Assembly (NCBI GenBank): GCA_002421745.1 | Contig: DISC01000006.1 | Span: 99,924 to 163,923 of the forward strand | Reading direction: 5' to 3' | Source: Patescibacteria group bacterium UBA6220 | GTDB taxonomy: Bacteria; Patescibacteriota; Minisyncoccia; Minisyncoccales; Minisyncoccaceae | Length of the DNA stretch: 64,000 nucleotides | Made by a program: the position numbers and the translations under genes | Notes under the pieces: generated by a model | What the model saw: the letters and a program-made list of their open reading frames with translations, nothing else | Told to the model about the DNA's origin: nothing | The model's database searches: none | Part shown: piece after piece, positions 33,351 through 41,953 of the stretch | How positions within the stretch are numbered: position 1 is the first letter of the stretch | How the letters are laid out: each line of letters starts with the position of its first letter

Positions 33351-34958
33351 TTATAAGTCTATATGTTCTATCGGAGTTGCGGTGTACCCAACGACTTCGT
33401 CCGCTTCTGCAAAACTTTTAGATCCAGTAGCGATAACCCCAACAACCTCATTTTTGTTATTAAGCAACGGACTCCCACTCATCCCTCCTGTAAAAGGCTT
33501 ATCTAATACAATTCTGGGAAGATAAAATCTTTCTTTGAAAGAAACTACTTTTGTTTCATAGAAAAAAGGTTCTTTGTTCGAATACAATAAAGGAAATCCT
33601 ATACCCAACAAAGAATCTCTTTTATTTACTTGATTATTGCTTTTTTTAAATTCCGGGAATCTAATACCTTCTTCAAATTGTAGAATAGCTAAATCAATGC
33701 CAAATCTATTCCTTAAAAGATGGAGAGGGTATTTTTTACTAGGATTTTTTGGTCTATATGCAATAATTTTACCACCAATTCCAATAACATGAGAACATGT
33801 TATCATTCCATATCCCTCCAATAAAAACCCCGTTCCCTGTTCCCAATCATTTACCTCTATAATCCAAATATATTCTTCTAAGGTTTTATTTTCATTAAGC
33901 TCAAGTTCGGGGAAACCATTTTTTGCTATGCTATTATATTTATTAATTAATTTCTTATAAATATTGTCTCTACTTCCTCTTACCATTCTTACGAAATTAA
34001 TTTTTCCTAATATTACCTGCTCAAAATTCCCGTCCGTTTTGTATGGACTTTTATCTTTATTTTTTCTACATAAAAAATACTCTGATTTAGATTTTTCGAT
34101 CCCATAATGCTCCCAATTATATAACATAACTCTAATCTCTCTAATATAATCCCTTTTGATGTTCGGAAATTTATTAGTAGTTAGTCCAGTAACTTCTTGT
34201 CTCGCTGAAGGAAACGACATCCTCGTCTTTGCTCTATTGATCGAAAACCAATTAGAAGCAATAATTGCTTCTAAGTCTTTTCCCAGAATAATACTTGATC
34301 TCTCTACGGTGGCAATATTTTTAGGAAAATTACCGTTCCAGCTAGAAAAAGTTATATCATCAGCATATCGCGTGTAAAGAATGTTATTTTTGTTAGCTAG
34401 TTTTTGCATTTGTCCATCCAATCTAGAACAAATCAAGTTAGAAATAATTGGAGATGTCGGCGCTCCTTGAGGTAACTCATTGTTTAGCGTACAAATTTGT
34501 GCTAAAACTGCTGCAACTTTTTTAGGCAAACTAAATGGCTCAGAAGTGAAAAGTCCCATAACTCTAGGAAAAGTTATCGATGGAAAAAAATTTTCTAAAT
34601 CAAAATTAAGAACAACCTTTTTACCACAATGAACAGCGGCATTTGTCACAATGCTTTTATCCTTACAAAATCCATGTACCGACGGTCTTAATCTGGATCC
34701 ATAAACTAAACTTAAAACCACTGATAATTTTTGCTGTATAATTTTTAAAGAAGTAATTGGGGTGCGTATAGTCCTGGTACCTCCTGATTTCTTTTTTATT
34801 TCAAAAGATTTATAATTTAATTCTATCTTTTTACCATAAATCAAATAAAGCAAAGTCTTTTTATTAACATCTAGTAGCTCACAAAAAGCATCAATATTAT
34901 TGAGTTTTAAAAATTTATCCAATAATTGACTAGCGTTAAATTTTAATTCTTTATCCAT
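33351..34958 (-). CDS. Retron reverse transcriptase fused to trypsin-like protease
   Basis: This encodes 535 residues from MDKELKF (RBS AAGGA upstream; the longer frame to 35000 would overlap the ncRNA). RT domain: TNAAVH at 105-110 (the retron NAxxH motif), NFDLENFFPSI, LPQGAPTSP, YADD at 198-201 and the retron VTG motif at 256-258. From about 372 comes a trypsin-like domain with GTGFLLEGYGMITCSH (His390), FGIDLAILQF (Asp422) and GGMSGSPLL (Ser495), a complete triad. To my knowledge RT-protease fusions form one recognised retron class; the effector would be the protease itself. Retrons act in anti-phage defence. Confidence 0.9.
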   Translation of the reverse strand: MDKELKFNASQLLDKFLKLNNIDAFCELLDVNKKTLLYLIYGKKIELNYKSFEIKKKSGGTRTIRTPITSLKIIQQKLSVVLSLVYGSRLRPSVHGFCKDKSIVTNAAVHCGKKVVLNFDLENFFPSITFPRVMGLFTSEPFSLPKKVAAVLAQICTLNNELPQGAPTSPIISNLICSRLDGQMQKLANKNNILYTRYADDITFSSWNGNFPKNIATVERSSIILGKDLEAIIASNWFSINRAKTRMSFPSARQEVTGLTTNKFPNIKRDYIREIRVMLYNWEHYGIEKSKSEYFLCRKNKDKSPYKTDGNFEQVILGKINFVRMVRGSRDNIYKKLINKYNSIAKNGFPELELNENKTLEEYIWIIEVNDWEQGTGFLLEGYGMITCSHVIGIGGKIIAYRPKNPSKKYPLHLLRNRFGIDLAILQFEEGIRFPEFKKSNNQVNKRDSLLGIGFPLLYSNKEPFFYETKVVSFKERFYLPRIVLDKPFTGGMSGSPLLNNKNEVVGVIATGSKSFAEADEVVGYTATPIEHIDL

Positions 34959-34963
34959 ATTTT

Positions 34964-35114
34964 CCTTAAAAAGAGAGCCCGCAGAGTTCTCCCTTTGCAA
35001 AAGCGGTCATACTATTACAACACGGTAATAACATGAAGGGGCACTAAAGTAAACCGTTTACTATTCTATTGCGAAACACAATAGCAATCAAATCGCAGAG
35101 CTCTCTTTTAAAAG
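34964..35114 (-). ncRNA. Retron ncRNA (msr-msd)
   Basis: The region upstream of the RT gene is bounded by inverted repeats a1 (35100-35114, minus strand AAAAGAGAGC core) and a2 (34964-34978, GCTCTCTTTTT). Ten bases pair perfectly and about 13 of 15 overall. Between them are hairpins CTATTG/CAATAG (35066-35084), AGTAAAC/GTTTACT (35048-35062) and TATTAC/GTAATA (35013-35030). This matches retron msr-msd organisation: ncRNA ending just before the RT start. The exact branch guanosine and the msd boundary cannot be fixed by eye. Confidence 0.75.
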
Positions 35115-35174
35115 AAAATTTGTCTTTATACTACCCCTAAAAATATAATAAATCAAACTAAACAAAACCGCCTA

Positions 35175-35232
35175 CCTGACGGTAACCGGTCTCTCAGAAC
35201 CCCTCACTGGTTGGCTCCGGTGGTAGGATTCG
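35175..35232. repeat. B2: tRNA-Asn 3' end and flank (putative att site)
   Basis: Partner of the B1 repeat at 22523-22580 (52 of 58 identical). It includes the 3' part of the intact tRNA-Asn gene and the terminator-like sequence after it. Confidence 0.7.
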
Positions 35233-35286
35233 AACCTACAACCTAATGCTTAACAGGCATCCGCGCTACCATTGCGCCACACCGGA
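35212..35286 (-). tRNA. tRNA-Asn (GTT)
   Basis: A complete cloverleaf on the minus strand: acceptor TCCGGTG / CACCGGA, D-arm GCGC...GCGC, anticodon arm GATGC-CTGTTAA-GCATT with anticodon GTT, T-arm GTAGG-TTCGAAT-CCTAC, discriminator G and encoded CCA. Its 3' end is duplicated at 22.5 kb. The GIY-YIG frame upstream runs into it. Confidence 0.95.
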
Positions 35287-35531
35287 ATATGTTGTTTTAA
35301 AAATTGTCGCCCTCTATACGTTTTAAGTTGTTTTTCTCTAATCAGCGCCTCTTTTCGATCCCTAACGTCTTCTTTATGTACCAACTCCCAAGCACCATCA
35401 AATCGAGCAGTATAACCACCTTTGAATTCTTTGCTGTTATGAAGCATTAATCTTTTGTCTATATCGCTCGTTTGACCAATATAGATCTTATTATTTTTAC
35501 GATTATAAATTGCGTAAACATAGTAATTCAT
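35250..35531 (-). CDS. GIY-YIG endonuclease-like protein, 3' end overlapping tRNA-Asn
   Basis: From MNYYVYAIYNRKN the protein has 93 residues of the UPF0213/URI type: YYVYAIYN, KIYIGQTSDIDKRLMLHN (GIY-YIG equivalent with catalytic Arg), then RFDGAWELVHKEDVRDRKEALIREKQLK (catalytic Glu). The last residues (PVWRNGSADAC) are translated from tRNA-Asn sequence, and the stop is inside the tRNA anticodon region, so the original C-terminus was probably lost or the stop fell there by chance. Frequent neighbour of tRNA genes in small genomes. Confidence 0.75.
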   Translation of the reverse strand: MNYYVYAIYNRKNNKIYIGQTSDIDKRLMLHNSKEFKGGYTARFDGAWELVHKEDVRDRKEALIREKQLKTYRGRQFLKQHIPVWRNGSADAC

Positions 35532-35673
35532 AAAGCACCGCATACCTTCACTGATTAATAAAGCGCCACTCCGCCAGCTGGCGGAGGAATATAAAATTTA
35601 AAGAACACGATAACAATATTATACACAAAATATAACTTTTTTCAACCTCTTTAAATTTAACCTATTTCACACA

Positions 35674-35702
35674 TTAAAAGCCAGCATTTAGATGGCTTTT
35701 AA
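35674..35702 (-). terminator. Terminator of the dnaG-rpoD operon
   Basis: TTAAAAGCCA / TGGCTTTTAA, a perfect ten-base stem with a nine-base loop and T runs on both sides, starts ten bases after the rpoD stop. Confidence 0.8.
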
Positions 35703-35711
35703 TACAGCAGT

Positions 35712-37019
35712 CTAATAACCTTCGAGTTTTTTGACGTCTACGTGTTGACGAATTTTTTCAATAGCTTTGGCTTCAATCTGCCTAATTCTTTCTCTCGTAA
35801 CTCCAAACTCTTGTCCCACTTCTTCTAAGGTATGGCTTACTCCATCTTCAAGGCCAAACCTCATAGACAATATTTTTTGTTCTCTTTCGCTTAAGTCTGT
35901 AAATATTTCGTCCAAATGTTCGCGCAAAAGTTTTCTGCCAGCTTGAGCAGCTGGTGATTCAATTTTTTCATCTTTAATAAATTCTCCCAAGACACTATCT
36001 TTTTCATCTTCACCTACTGGTGTTTCTAAAGATACAGCTTTTTGAGAAATCTTTTCCAAATGTCTAATTTTTTCCACTTCTAATCCCATTTCTGCTGCTA
36101 CCTCTTCTGACAAAGGCTCTCTGTCTAAGTCTTGCAACAAGCGTCTTTTGGCTTGAGTGTATTTGGTTAAAGTTTCGATCATATGCACAGGAATTCTAAT
36201 TGTTCTAGCTTGATCAGCCAAAGCACGCGTAATAGTCTGTCTAATCCACCAAGTAGCATAAGTAGAAAACTTATATCCTTTGCGCCAGTCAAATTTTTCT
36301 ACAGCTCGAAATAATCCCAAATTACCCTCTTGAATCAGATCCAACAAAGTTAAATTTGGTGAACGCCCAATATATTTTTTTGCAATAGAAACCACAAGCC
36401 TTAAATTGGCTTCAGCTAATTTTCTTTTAGCATCCATATCCCCTAATTCTATTCTCTTGGCTAATTCTTTTTCTTCTCTAGCAGTAATAGGATGAATTTT
36501 TCCAATTTCACGCAAATAAGATTGAACCGAATCAATCTTGCCAGTACTGGCTCTTTTTCTGCCTTTTTTCTTTACTTCTTTTACTCCTGTTTCCAAATAA
36601 CCCTTGGAATCTTTTAGTTCTATTCCTGATTGCTCAAACTTTGCAAACATATCCTCCAGTTCAGTAATATTTTCTTCAATATTAGGGAAATATGACAAAA
36701 TCTCCGAAAAAGTAACAAAACCACGTGATTTTCCTTTTTTAATAATATTCTCAAGTTTTTCTGGAGTAATCACAATCACTACCTTCTTGGGTTTAGAAGA
36801 TTTTTTTATTTTTGATTTTGATTTAGAGACTTTTGATTTGAGCGGCTTTTTGGAAACAATTTTCTTTTTAGGTTTTGCAACAGCTTTTTTCTTTGCTGGT
36901 TTTTTGACAACAACCTTTTTTTTGGGTTTTGCAACAGCTTTTTTCTTTGCTGGTTTTTTGACTAGTTTCTTTATCGAAGCTTTAGCTTTTTTTGTAGGCT
37001 TTTTAATTTTGGGCTTCAT
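35712..37019 (-). CDS. rpoD: RNA polymerase primary sigma factor
   Basis: This encodes 435 residues. Residues 1-82 are an extreme Lys/Ala/Pro/Val-rich extension with the 15-residue unit KKPAKKKAVAKPKKK present twice (residues 21-35 and 39-53). Region 1.1-like helices follow (KLENIIKKGKSRGFVTFSE), then sigma-1.2 (VQSYLREIGKI), sigma-2 (NLRLVVSIAKKYIGRS, LDLIQEGNLGLFRAVEKFD, YATWWIRQ), sigma-3 and sigma-4 (TLEEVGQEFGVTRERIRQIEAKA). It is the housekeeping sigma. Its start overlaps the end of dnaG by 17 bases, the classical dnaG-rpoD pairing. Confidence 0.95.
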   Translation of the reverse strand: MKPKIKKPTKKAKASIKKLVKKPAKKKAVAKPKKKVVVKKPAKKKAVAKPKKKIVSKKPLKSKVSKSKSKIKKSSKPKKVVIVITPEKLENIIKKGKSRGFVTFSEILSYFPNIEENITELEDMFAKFEQSGIELKDSKGYLETGVKEVKKKGRKRASTGKIDSVQSYLREIGKIHPITAREEKELAKRIELGDMDAKRKLAEANLRLVVSIAKKYIGRSPNLTLLDLIQEGNLGLFRAVEKFDWRKGYKFSTYATWWIRQTITRALADQARTIRIPVHMIETLTKYTQAKRRLLQDLDREPLSEEVAAEMGLEVEKIRHLEKISQKAVSLETPVGEDEKDSVLGEFIKDEKIESPAAQAGRKLLREHLDEIFTDLSEREQKILSMRFGLEDGVSHTLEEVGQEFGVTRERIRQIEAKAIEKIRQHVDVKKLEGY

Positions 37020-38787
37020 TTTGTTTTTTTGTTTTTGTTAGATTATTAAATTCCTCGAGAAGCAAGTTTAACGACTCAAAGTCGCCTTTGGCTTCACAAG
37101 CTTTTATTTTAAGGGTTAAGTCTGTACGAGCTTTTTTATTAATTAGATTATCCCTTGCGGCTACGCATTTTTCAAGCTCTTGTCCTAAATCTTCTACTTC
37201 AGAACTTATTTCCGATTTTAAAATCAAATAATTAATATAATTAACTACGTCCGTATTATCCTTAAAAATTTCTAAAAGAGCTTCATTTGTAATTTGAGGA
37301 TTTTCTTTAATCTTCAACAATATCTCCTTAGTTGGAGAAGCAAAATTATTTATTTTTTCTACTTCAGGAATTGCAGCTTGAGTTCTATCTTTAAGGGCAA
37401 ATAAAATTGTTTGTTCTTCTAACATTTCCTGTTTTGTTTTTTTTATTTTTTTAACAGGTTTTTCCAAATCTACCATACCAGCTACAGTAGCAACTTCTTC
37501 TTTTATCTTTTTCATTTCTGTTCGCAAATCTTCTTCGGTCGCCAATATCATATTTCCCAATTTTTCCAACCAATAAGATTGCTCTACTGCATTACTTATC
37601 TTTTTTAAAACTGGCAACAAATCAGCTATTATTTTTTTCCTATCTTCGATTGAATTAACATCTCTATCCTTAAAAGCTACATCAAAATAAAATTCATTAA
37701 TCGGCTTAGCGTTTTCTATCATTTGCTTCCATTTTTCCTCACCTTCCAAAAGAATTATATCTGCGGGATCCTTTTCGGCAGACATAGGAATAACCTTGAT
37801 GTTAAATTCCATTTTTTGAGCCAAAACAATGCCTTTTTCTGTAGCCTTATTCCCTGCTGCATCCATATCAAAGGCTAAAACCAAGTTAGGTGAATACCTT
37901 TTTATAATACTTAAATGATACGGAGTCAAGGCTGTCCCAGAAACAGCCACACAATTTTTAAAGCCAGCCTGATGCGACATAATACAATCTACGTTTCCCT
38001 CTACAAGAATACAAAAATCATTTTTCCTAATTTCCAACTTAGCTTTATCAATACCAAAAAGCGCTCGGCTTTTGTCATACAACAAAGTTGCCGGTGTATT
38101 TAGATATTTTGCATCTTCAGTGTCTGGTTTTCCAAAAATTCTACCAGTAAAACCAATTACTTCCCCATTAAACCCGACAATCGGAAACATAATGCGACTA
38201 CGAAAACGATCAAAAAATTTATTCCCTTCTTTGGCAATCGCCAAACCTGCTTTTGCAATATCATCACGCTGATAACCTTTACCAACTAACAAATCTGATA
38301 ATTTTGACCACGCTTCGGGTGCATATCCCAATCTCCATTCTTTGATGGTTTCAATTTTTAATCCTCTCTTAATTAAATAATCTATAGCTTCTTTACCTTT
38401 GGCGCTTTTTTCTAAATAAGCCTCAAAAAAACGCGCACCCAATTCACAAAGATGTAGCATTAATTGCCTTTCAGTTTTATTTTTTTCCCAATCTGCACTA
38501 CGAGCTTTTAATTCTACTCCAGCCTTGGCGGCTAAAATTCTCAATGCGTCTGGAAATTCAATATTTTCTATTTTCATCACGAACTTAAAAATATCCCCGC
38601 CTTCTCCGCAACCACCAAAACAATGCCAAATTTGTCTAGAAGGAGAAACAAAAAACGAAGGACTTTTTTCTGAATGAAAAGGACAGCAGGCACGATAATT
38701 AATGCCTGCTTTTTCCAGCTTAATATAGCTGCCAATAACATCCACAATATTAAGTCGTGATTTTATTTCTTCTATTTCCGAACTCAT
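37003..38787 (-). CDS. dnaG: DNA primase
   Basis: From MSSEIEEIKSRLNIVDVIG the protein has 594 residues. The N-terminal CHC2 zinc domain shows CCPFHSEKSPSFFVS and HCFGGCGEGGD; the latter has one extra Gly relative to the usual CFGCG. The catalytic TOPRIM core has ILVEGNVDCIMSHQAG (Glu) and LAFDMDAAG (DxD). A helicase-interaction region of about 180 residues follows. It makes RNA primers at the replication fork. Upstream frame to 38817 adds MTKHLVKLKK, less likely. Confidence 0.93.
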   Translation of the reverse strand: MSSEIEEIKSRLNIVDVIGSYIKLEKAGINYRACCPFHSEKSPSFFVSPSRQIWHCFGGCGEGGDIFKFVMKIENIEFPDALRILAAKAGVELKARSADWEKNKTERQLMLHLCELGARFFEAYLEKSAKGKEAIDYLIKRGLKIETIKEWRLGYAPEAWSKLSDLLVGKGYQRDDIAKAGLAIAKEGNKFFDRFRSRIMFPIVGFNGEVIGFTGRIFGKPDTEDAKYLNTPATLLYDKSRALFGIDKAKLEIRKNDFCILVEGNVDCIMSHQAGFKNCVAVSGTALTPYHLSIIKRYSPNLVLAFDMDAAGNKATEKGIVLAQKMEFNIKVIPMSAEKDPADIILLEGEEKWKQMIENAKPINEFYFDVAFKDRDVNSIEDRKKIIADLLPVLKKISNAVEQSYWLEKLGNMILATEEDLRTEMKKIKEEVATVAGMVDLEKPVKKIKKTKQEMLEEQTILFALKDRTQAAIPEVEKINNFASPTKEILLKIKENPQITNEALLEIFKDNTDVVNYINYLILKSEISSEVEDLGQELEKCVAARDNLINKKARTDLTLKIKACEAKGDFESLNLLLEEFNNLTKTKKQNEAQN

Positions 38788-38826
38788 TTTTTTTAATTTG
38801 ACTAAATGCTTAGTCAAATATTATTT

Positions 38827-40131
38827 TTATTTTTGTGGATCCCATTCTCCCAAAACAGCGTTAATTGAAATCTGATTTCCATTTCTCAAGACTAATAAAT
38901 TAATGGTTTGACCAGAACTGTAGTTTGAAATAATTTGAGAAAGCGTATTCTTTTTTTCTATTTTTTTACCATCAACCTCCAAAACTATATCATCTTCTTT
39001 TAATCCAGCTTTAGAAGCTGGCGAACCAGGAGTAATAGCTGGTTGATTTTTGGTAGCATCACCAATAATAAGAACACCATATGTAACTGATAAATTCTTT
39101 TCTTTAGCCACAGCTTCATTTATGGCAACATAACGTATTCCTAAAAAGGGATACGATATCTTACCCGTAGTTTCCACTTGTTTGATATCTCTAATAGCCT
39201 TATCAATAGAAATAGCAAAACCAACACTCTGTCCACTCTCAGCAATAGCTGTATTAATAGCAACAACCTCACCGCTTAAATTTAACAACGGCCCACCAGA
39301 ATTACCTGGATTAATGGCTGCATCTGTTTGAATAATATCTTCTAAGGTTTCTGCTGTTCCTTGATTATCAGAAGCTGTAATTGTTCGTCCCAATCCAGAA
39401 ATTACACCTACAGAAACTGTATTGGGAAATTGACCCAAAGCATTACCGATTGCAATTGCAGTTTGACCAATTTGAATTGAACTAGCGCTTCCTAATTTTA
39501 ATGATTTAAATTTGTCTGTTGTGTTTTGAACTTTTAAGATGGCTATATCTTGTACTGGATCTTTGGCTAAAACTTTAACCTCATATTCTTTGCCATCATT
39601 GGTTATTATTGTATATTCAGCGGTACTATCAGAAACAACGTGCTTGTTGGTTAAAACTAGACCATCATCTGAAACAATAAAACCACTTCCAGCTCCAACT
39701 TCTTGTTTTTCAGTGCCGGTTTGTACTCGTTGCGGAATGGGATTAAAAAACCCAAACGGATCAAAATAATCCCCTGAATCAGGCACCATAGTTTTATATA
39801 CAGGCACATCTTTTGTAATAATTACAGAGACCACAGAAGGAGAAGCATCTCTTACAACCTTAATTACTTTTTCCTCTTGTGTAGTTTGCGCCACATAAGG
39901 CTGAGCGGTTTGCTCGCTTTGAGGCAAAAGATTAGTCACTGGCAACAAACTATCTACTTTATCTTCAATTTTTTCAAAAGAACTATTGGAACCAAGATAA
40001 ACTCCGATTGCCAAACCAATAGCCAAAATTAAAATCAAAACAAACGGTTGTTTTATCTTTTTACTTTGTGTATTGCTTTCTGATGTATTTGATTGTTTTA
40101 AATTAAATTCGGGTAATTGATACATAGACAT
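38827..40131 (-). CDS. htrA: HtrA/DegP-like serine protease with PDZ domain
   Basis: This encodes 434 residues. A single TM helix (about 29-47) anchors the protein, then comes a trypsin-like domain with LVLTNKHVVSD (His), VQDIAILKV (Asp) and INPGNSGGPLLNLSG (Ser), and a C-terminal PDZ domain (GSPASKAGLKEDDIVLEVDGKKI). It is an extracytoplasmic quality-control protease. There is one PDZ, as usual for anchored DegS/HtrA types. It lies 39 bases upstream of dnaG. Confidence 0.93.
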   Translation of the reverse strand: MSMYQLPEFNLKQSNTSESNTQSKKIKQPFVLILILAIGLAIGVYLGSNSSFEKIEDKVDSLLPVTNLLPQSEQTAQPYVAQTTQEEKVIKVVRDASPSVVSVIITKDVPVYKTMVPDSGDYFDPFGFFNPIPQRVQTGTEKQEVGAGSGFIVSDDGLVLTNKHVVSDSTAEYTIITNDGKEYEVKVLAKDPVQDIAILKVQNTTDKFKSLKLGSASSIQIGQTAIAIGNALGQFPNTVSVGVISGLGRTITASDNQGTAETLEDIIQTDAAINPGNSGGPLLNLSGEVVAINTAIAESGQSVGFAISIDKAIRDIKQVETTGKISYPFLGIRYVAINEAVAKEKNLSVTYGVLIIGDATKNQPAITPGSPASKAGLKEDDIVLEVDGKKIEKKNTLSQIISNYSSGQTINLLVLRNGNQISINAVLGEWDPQK

Positions 40132-40145
40132 ATTGCATTAATAAA

Positions 40146-40871
40146 TTAACACTTGTTATTTTTATCATCATCATAATGATTAAATTTGTATTCAAAAACT
40201 CTACCGCTCCGAACTGGCCCCTTAAAAAGCATATGCACTCCGCATATTAAATATTTTAATCCAGTTCTAAAATATCCGTCTTTATCAAATCTTCGAGTAG
40301 GCATAAAAATTGGAACATTTTTTATAATACCAAATCTTCCCATTTCTGCAGCTTGCTGTACAAAATACATATCTTCAGCCAATTTAATACTACTATCAAA
40401 TCCTCCAATTTTATCAAAAATATTTTTTCTAACCATAATACCCATAGCCCCCATAGGAAATTTTCTTTTCAAGATTGTTTGTGGGCGATTATACAATAAA
40501 TCAATAGAAAAACGATTTAATTTGATGTTACCTTTAATCGGATATAAGTGATAAGAAGCTATATCAAGATTTCGAGTTTCAAAATCAGCGATTGATTGAA
40601 TTAAAAAATTTGGAGGCAATCTTATATCTCCATCCAAAAACAAAATAATATCACCTTTAGCAATTTTCGCTCCTTTATTTCTGCCTTCAGCCGGAGTTCC
40701 CCCATCGGTTATTCGACAACCATATTTTTTCGCAACTTCCCTAGTTTTATCTTTTCCCGGTTTGTCCGCAATAATAATTTCTATTTCAATATTTTTTTCT
40801 TTAGTCAATGCATCCAAGAGTCCTGGTAAATTTTTTTCTTCGTTATAAGTAGGTATAATTACGCTTAACAT
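40146..40871 (-). CDS. Family 2 glycosyltransferase
   Basis: This encodes 241 residues of GT-A fold. MLSVIIPTYNEEKNLPGLL is the nucleotide-binding start, GDIILFLDGDIRLPP carries the metal-binding DxD (DGD), and FDSSIKLAEDMYFVQQAAEMG supplies the ED acceptor-side motif. Near the C-terminus there is one hydrophobic stretch (LKYLICGVHMLF). It probably transfers a sugar to a lipid or glycan carrier. Located with a glycosidase-like and a GT-B gene in the same direction. Confidence 0.85.
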   Translation of the reverse strand: MLSVIIPTYNEEKNLPGLLDALTKEKNIEIEIIIADKPGKDKTREVAKKYGCRITDGGTPAEGRNKGAKIAKGDIILFLDGDIRLPPNFLIQSIADFETRNLDIASYHLYPIKGNIKLNRFSIDLLYNRPQTILKRKFPMGAMGIMVRKNIFDKIGGFDSSIKLAEDMYFVQQAAEMGRFGIIKNVPIFMPTRRFDKDGYFRTGLKYLICGVHMLFKGPVRSGRVFEYKFNHYDDDKNNKC

Positions 40872-40880
40872 ATTTTTATT

Positions 40881-41888
40881 TTATTCTGCAAATAATTTTT
40901 TAATTTCTTGCCAATATTCTGGATGATTTTGTTTTTCTTTCATCCAATACCACCATTCTCCTCCCCAAAGATAATATGTATCAATTCCAGTATCTTTGGC
41001 AAATTGTATGTTTTTCTTTAATTGATCCAAGCTCATTGTTTTTTGCTGTTCTTCGATGGGTGCAAGCATCACAGAAGCCTGACACCATGGTTCAGCTTGC
41101 AGCTCTACTCCAATCGCCTTTTTACCATAAAGCATATTTATTACTTGTGCGCGCCTATAATAAAACATTGGTGTATACCATGGACTATACGAAACATATT
41201 GTTTTAAAGTTTCCTGCCAAACCATTCTATAGGTAGTAAAACCAACCATGTCTCCTCCCATATTAGAAGCCCTAGTCCAGGTAGACATCTCTCCACTATC
41301 AGTAATAATAATGGGATGCTTATTTTGATCAATTTGCTTAACTAATAATATTTCTTGCTTTAAAAAGTTTTCGTCCGACCAAGGACAAGAACCAAAAGCC
41401 AAAAATGGCTCATTTTCTACCTGCCAAGCCAAAATTGCCGACGAGTCTTTGTATCTATTAATTACAGCTGTCAGATATTTTAAAATCTGTTCTTGTTGTT
41501 GTTTTTTATTTAAATTTATTGCCCACTGAGGAATATGACATTCTGGCCAACGCGGAGTTTTCATTCCTATAGCTAAAACAATTTTAGCGTTATTTTTTTG
41601 CGCTTCACTCATCTGCCAATCTAAATCACTAAAATCATATTTATCTTTTTCTGTTTCTAATAAGTCCCAATGAACTGCTATTTTAATATTCTTTATATTT
41701 AAATCTTGCAACAAAGCTAAATAAGCCTCTTTTGGATCAATTTCCAAAAAGATGGCTTGTTTTTGTGAAAAATTCACACCCCAATTAATTTTTTCAGCTT
41801 TTTTGGGCGTACCAACAAAAAACCAAATAAATACTACTAATAAAAGGATACTTAGCACCAAAAAAACATATCTAACTATTGTTTGCAT
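40881..41888 (-). CDS. Clan GH-A glycoside hydrolase-like protein
   Basis: This encodes 335 residues. An N-terminal signal/anchor (residues 5-27) precedes a TIM barrel. NIKNIKIAVHWDLLE, ILAWQVENEPFLAFG (Asn-Glu acid/base of clan GH-A) and AIGVELQAEPWCQ (Glu as predicted nucleophile) are in the right order and spacing. The family (GH5-, GH39- or GH42-like) cannot be settled. It ends 9 bases before the GT2 gene, suggesting a glycan-handling operon. Confidence 0.75.
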   Translation of the reverse strand: MQTIVRYVFLVLSILLLVVFIWFFVGTPKKAEKINWGVNFSQKQAIFLEIDPKEAYLALLQDLNIKNIKIAVHWDLLETEKDKYDFSDLDWQMSEAQKNNAKIVLAIGMKTPRWPECHIPQWAINLNKKQQQEQILKYLTAVINRYKDSSAILAWQVENEPFLAFGSCPWSDENFLKQEILLVKQIDQNKHPIIITDSGEMSTWTRASNMGGDMVGFTTYRMVWQETLKQYVSYSPWYTPMFYYRRAQVINMLYGKKAIGVELQAEPWCQASVMLAPIEEQQKTMSLDQLKKNIQFAKDTGIDTYYLWGGEWWYWMKEKQNHPEYWQEIKKLFAE

Positions 41889-41953
41889 GGCTCTATTATA
41901 ACCAAAAAAACCCTATTTAGCAATTACAATAAAGTGAATAAAACATACATTAA

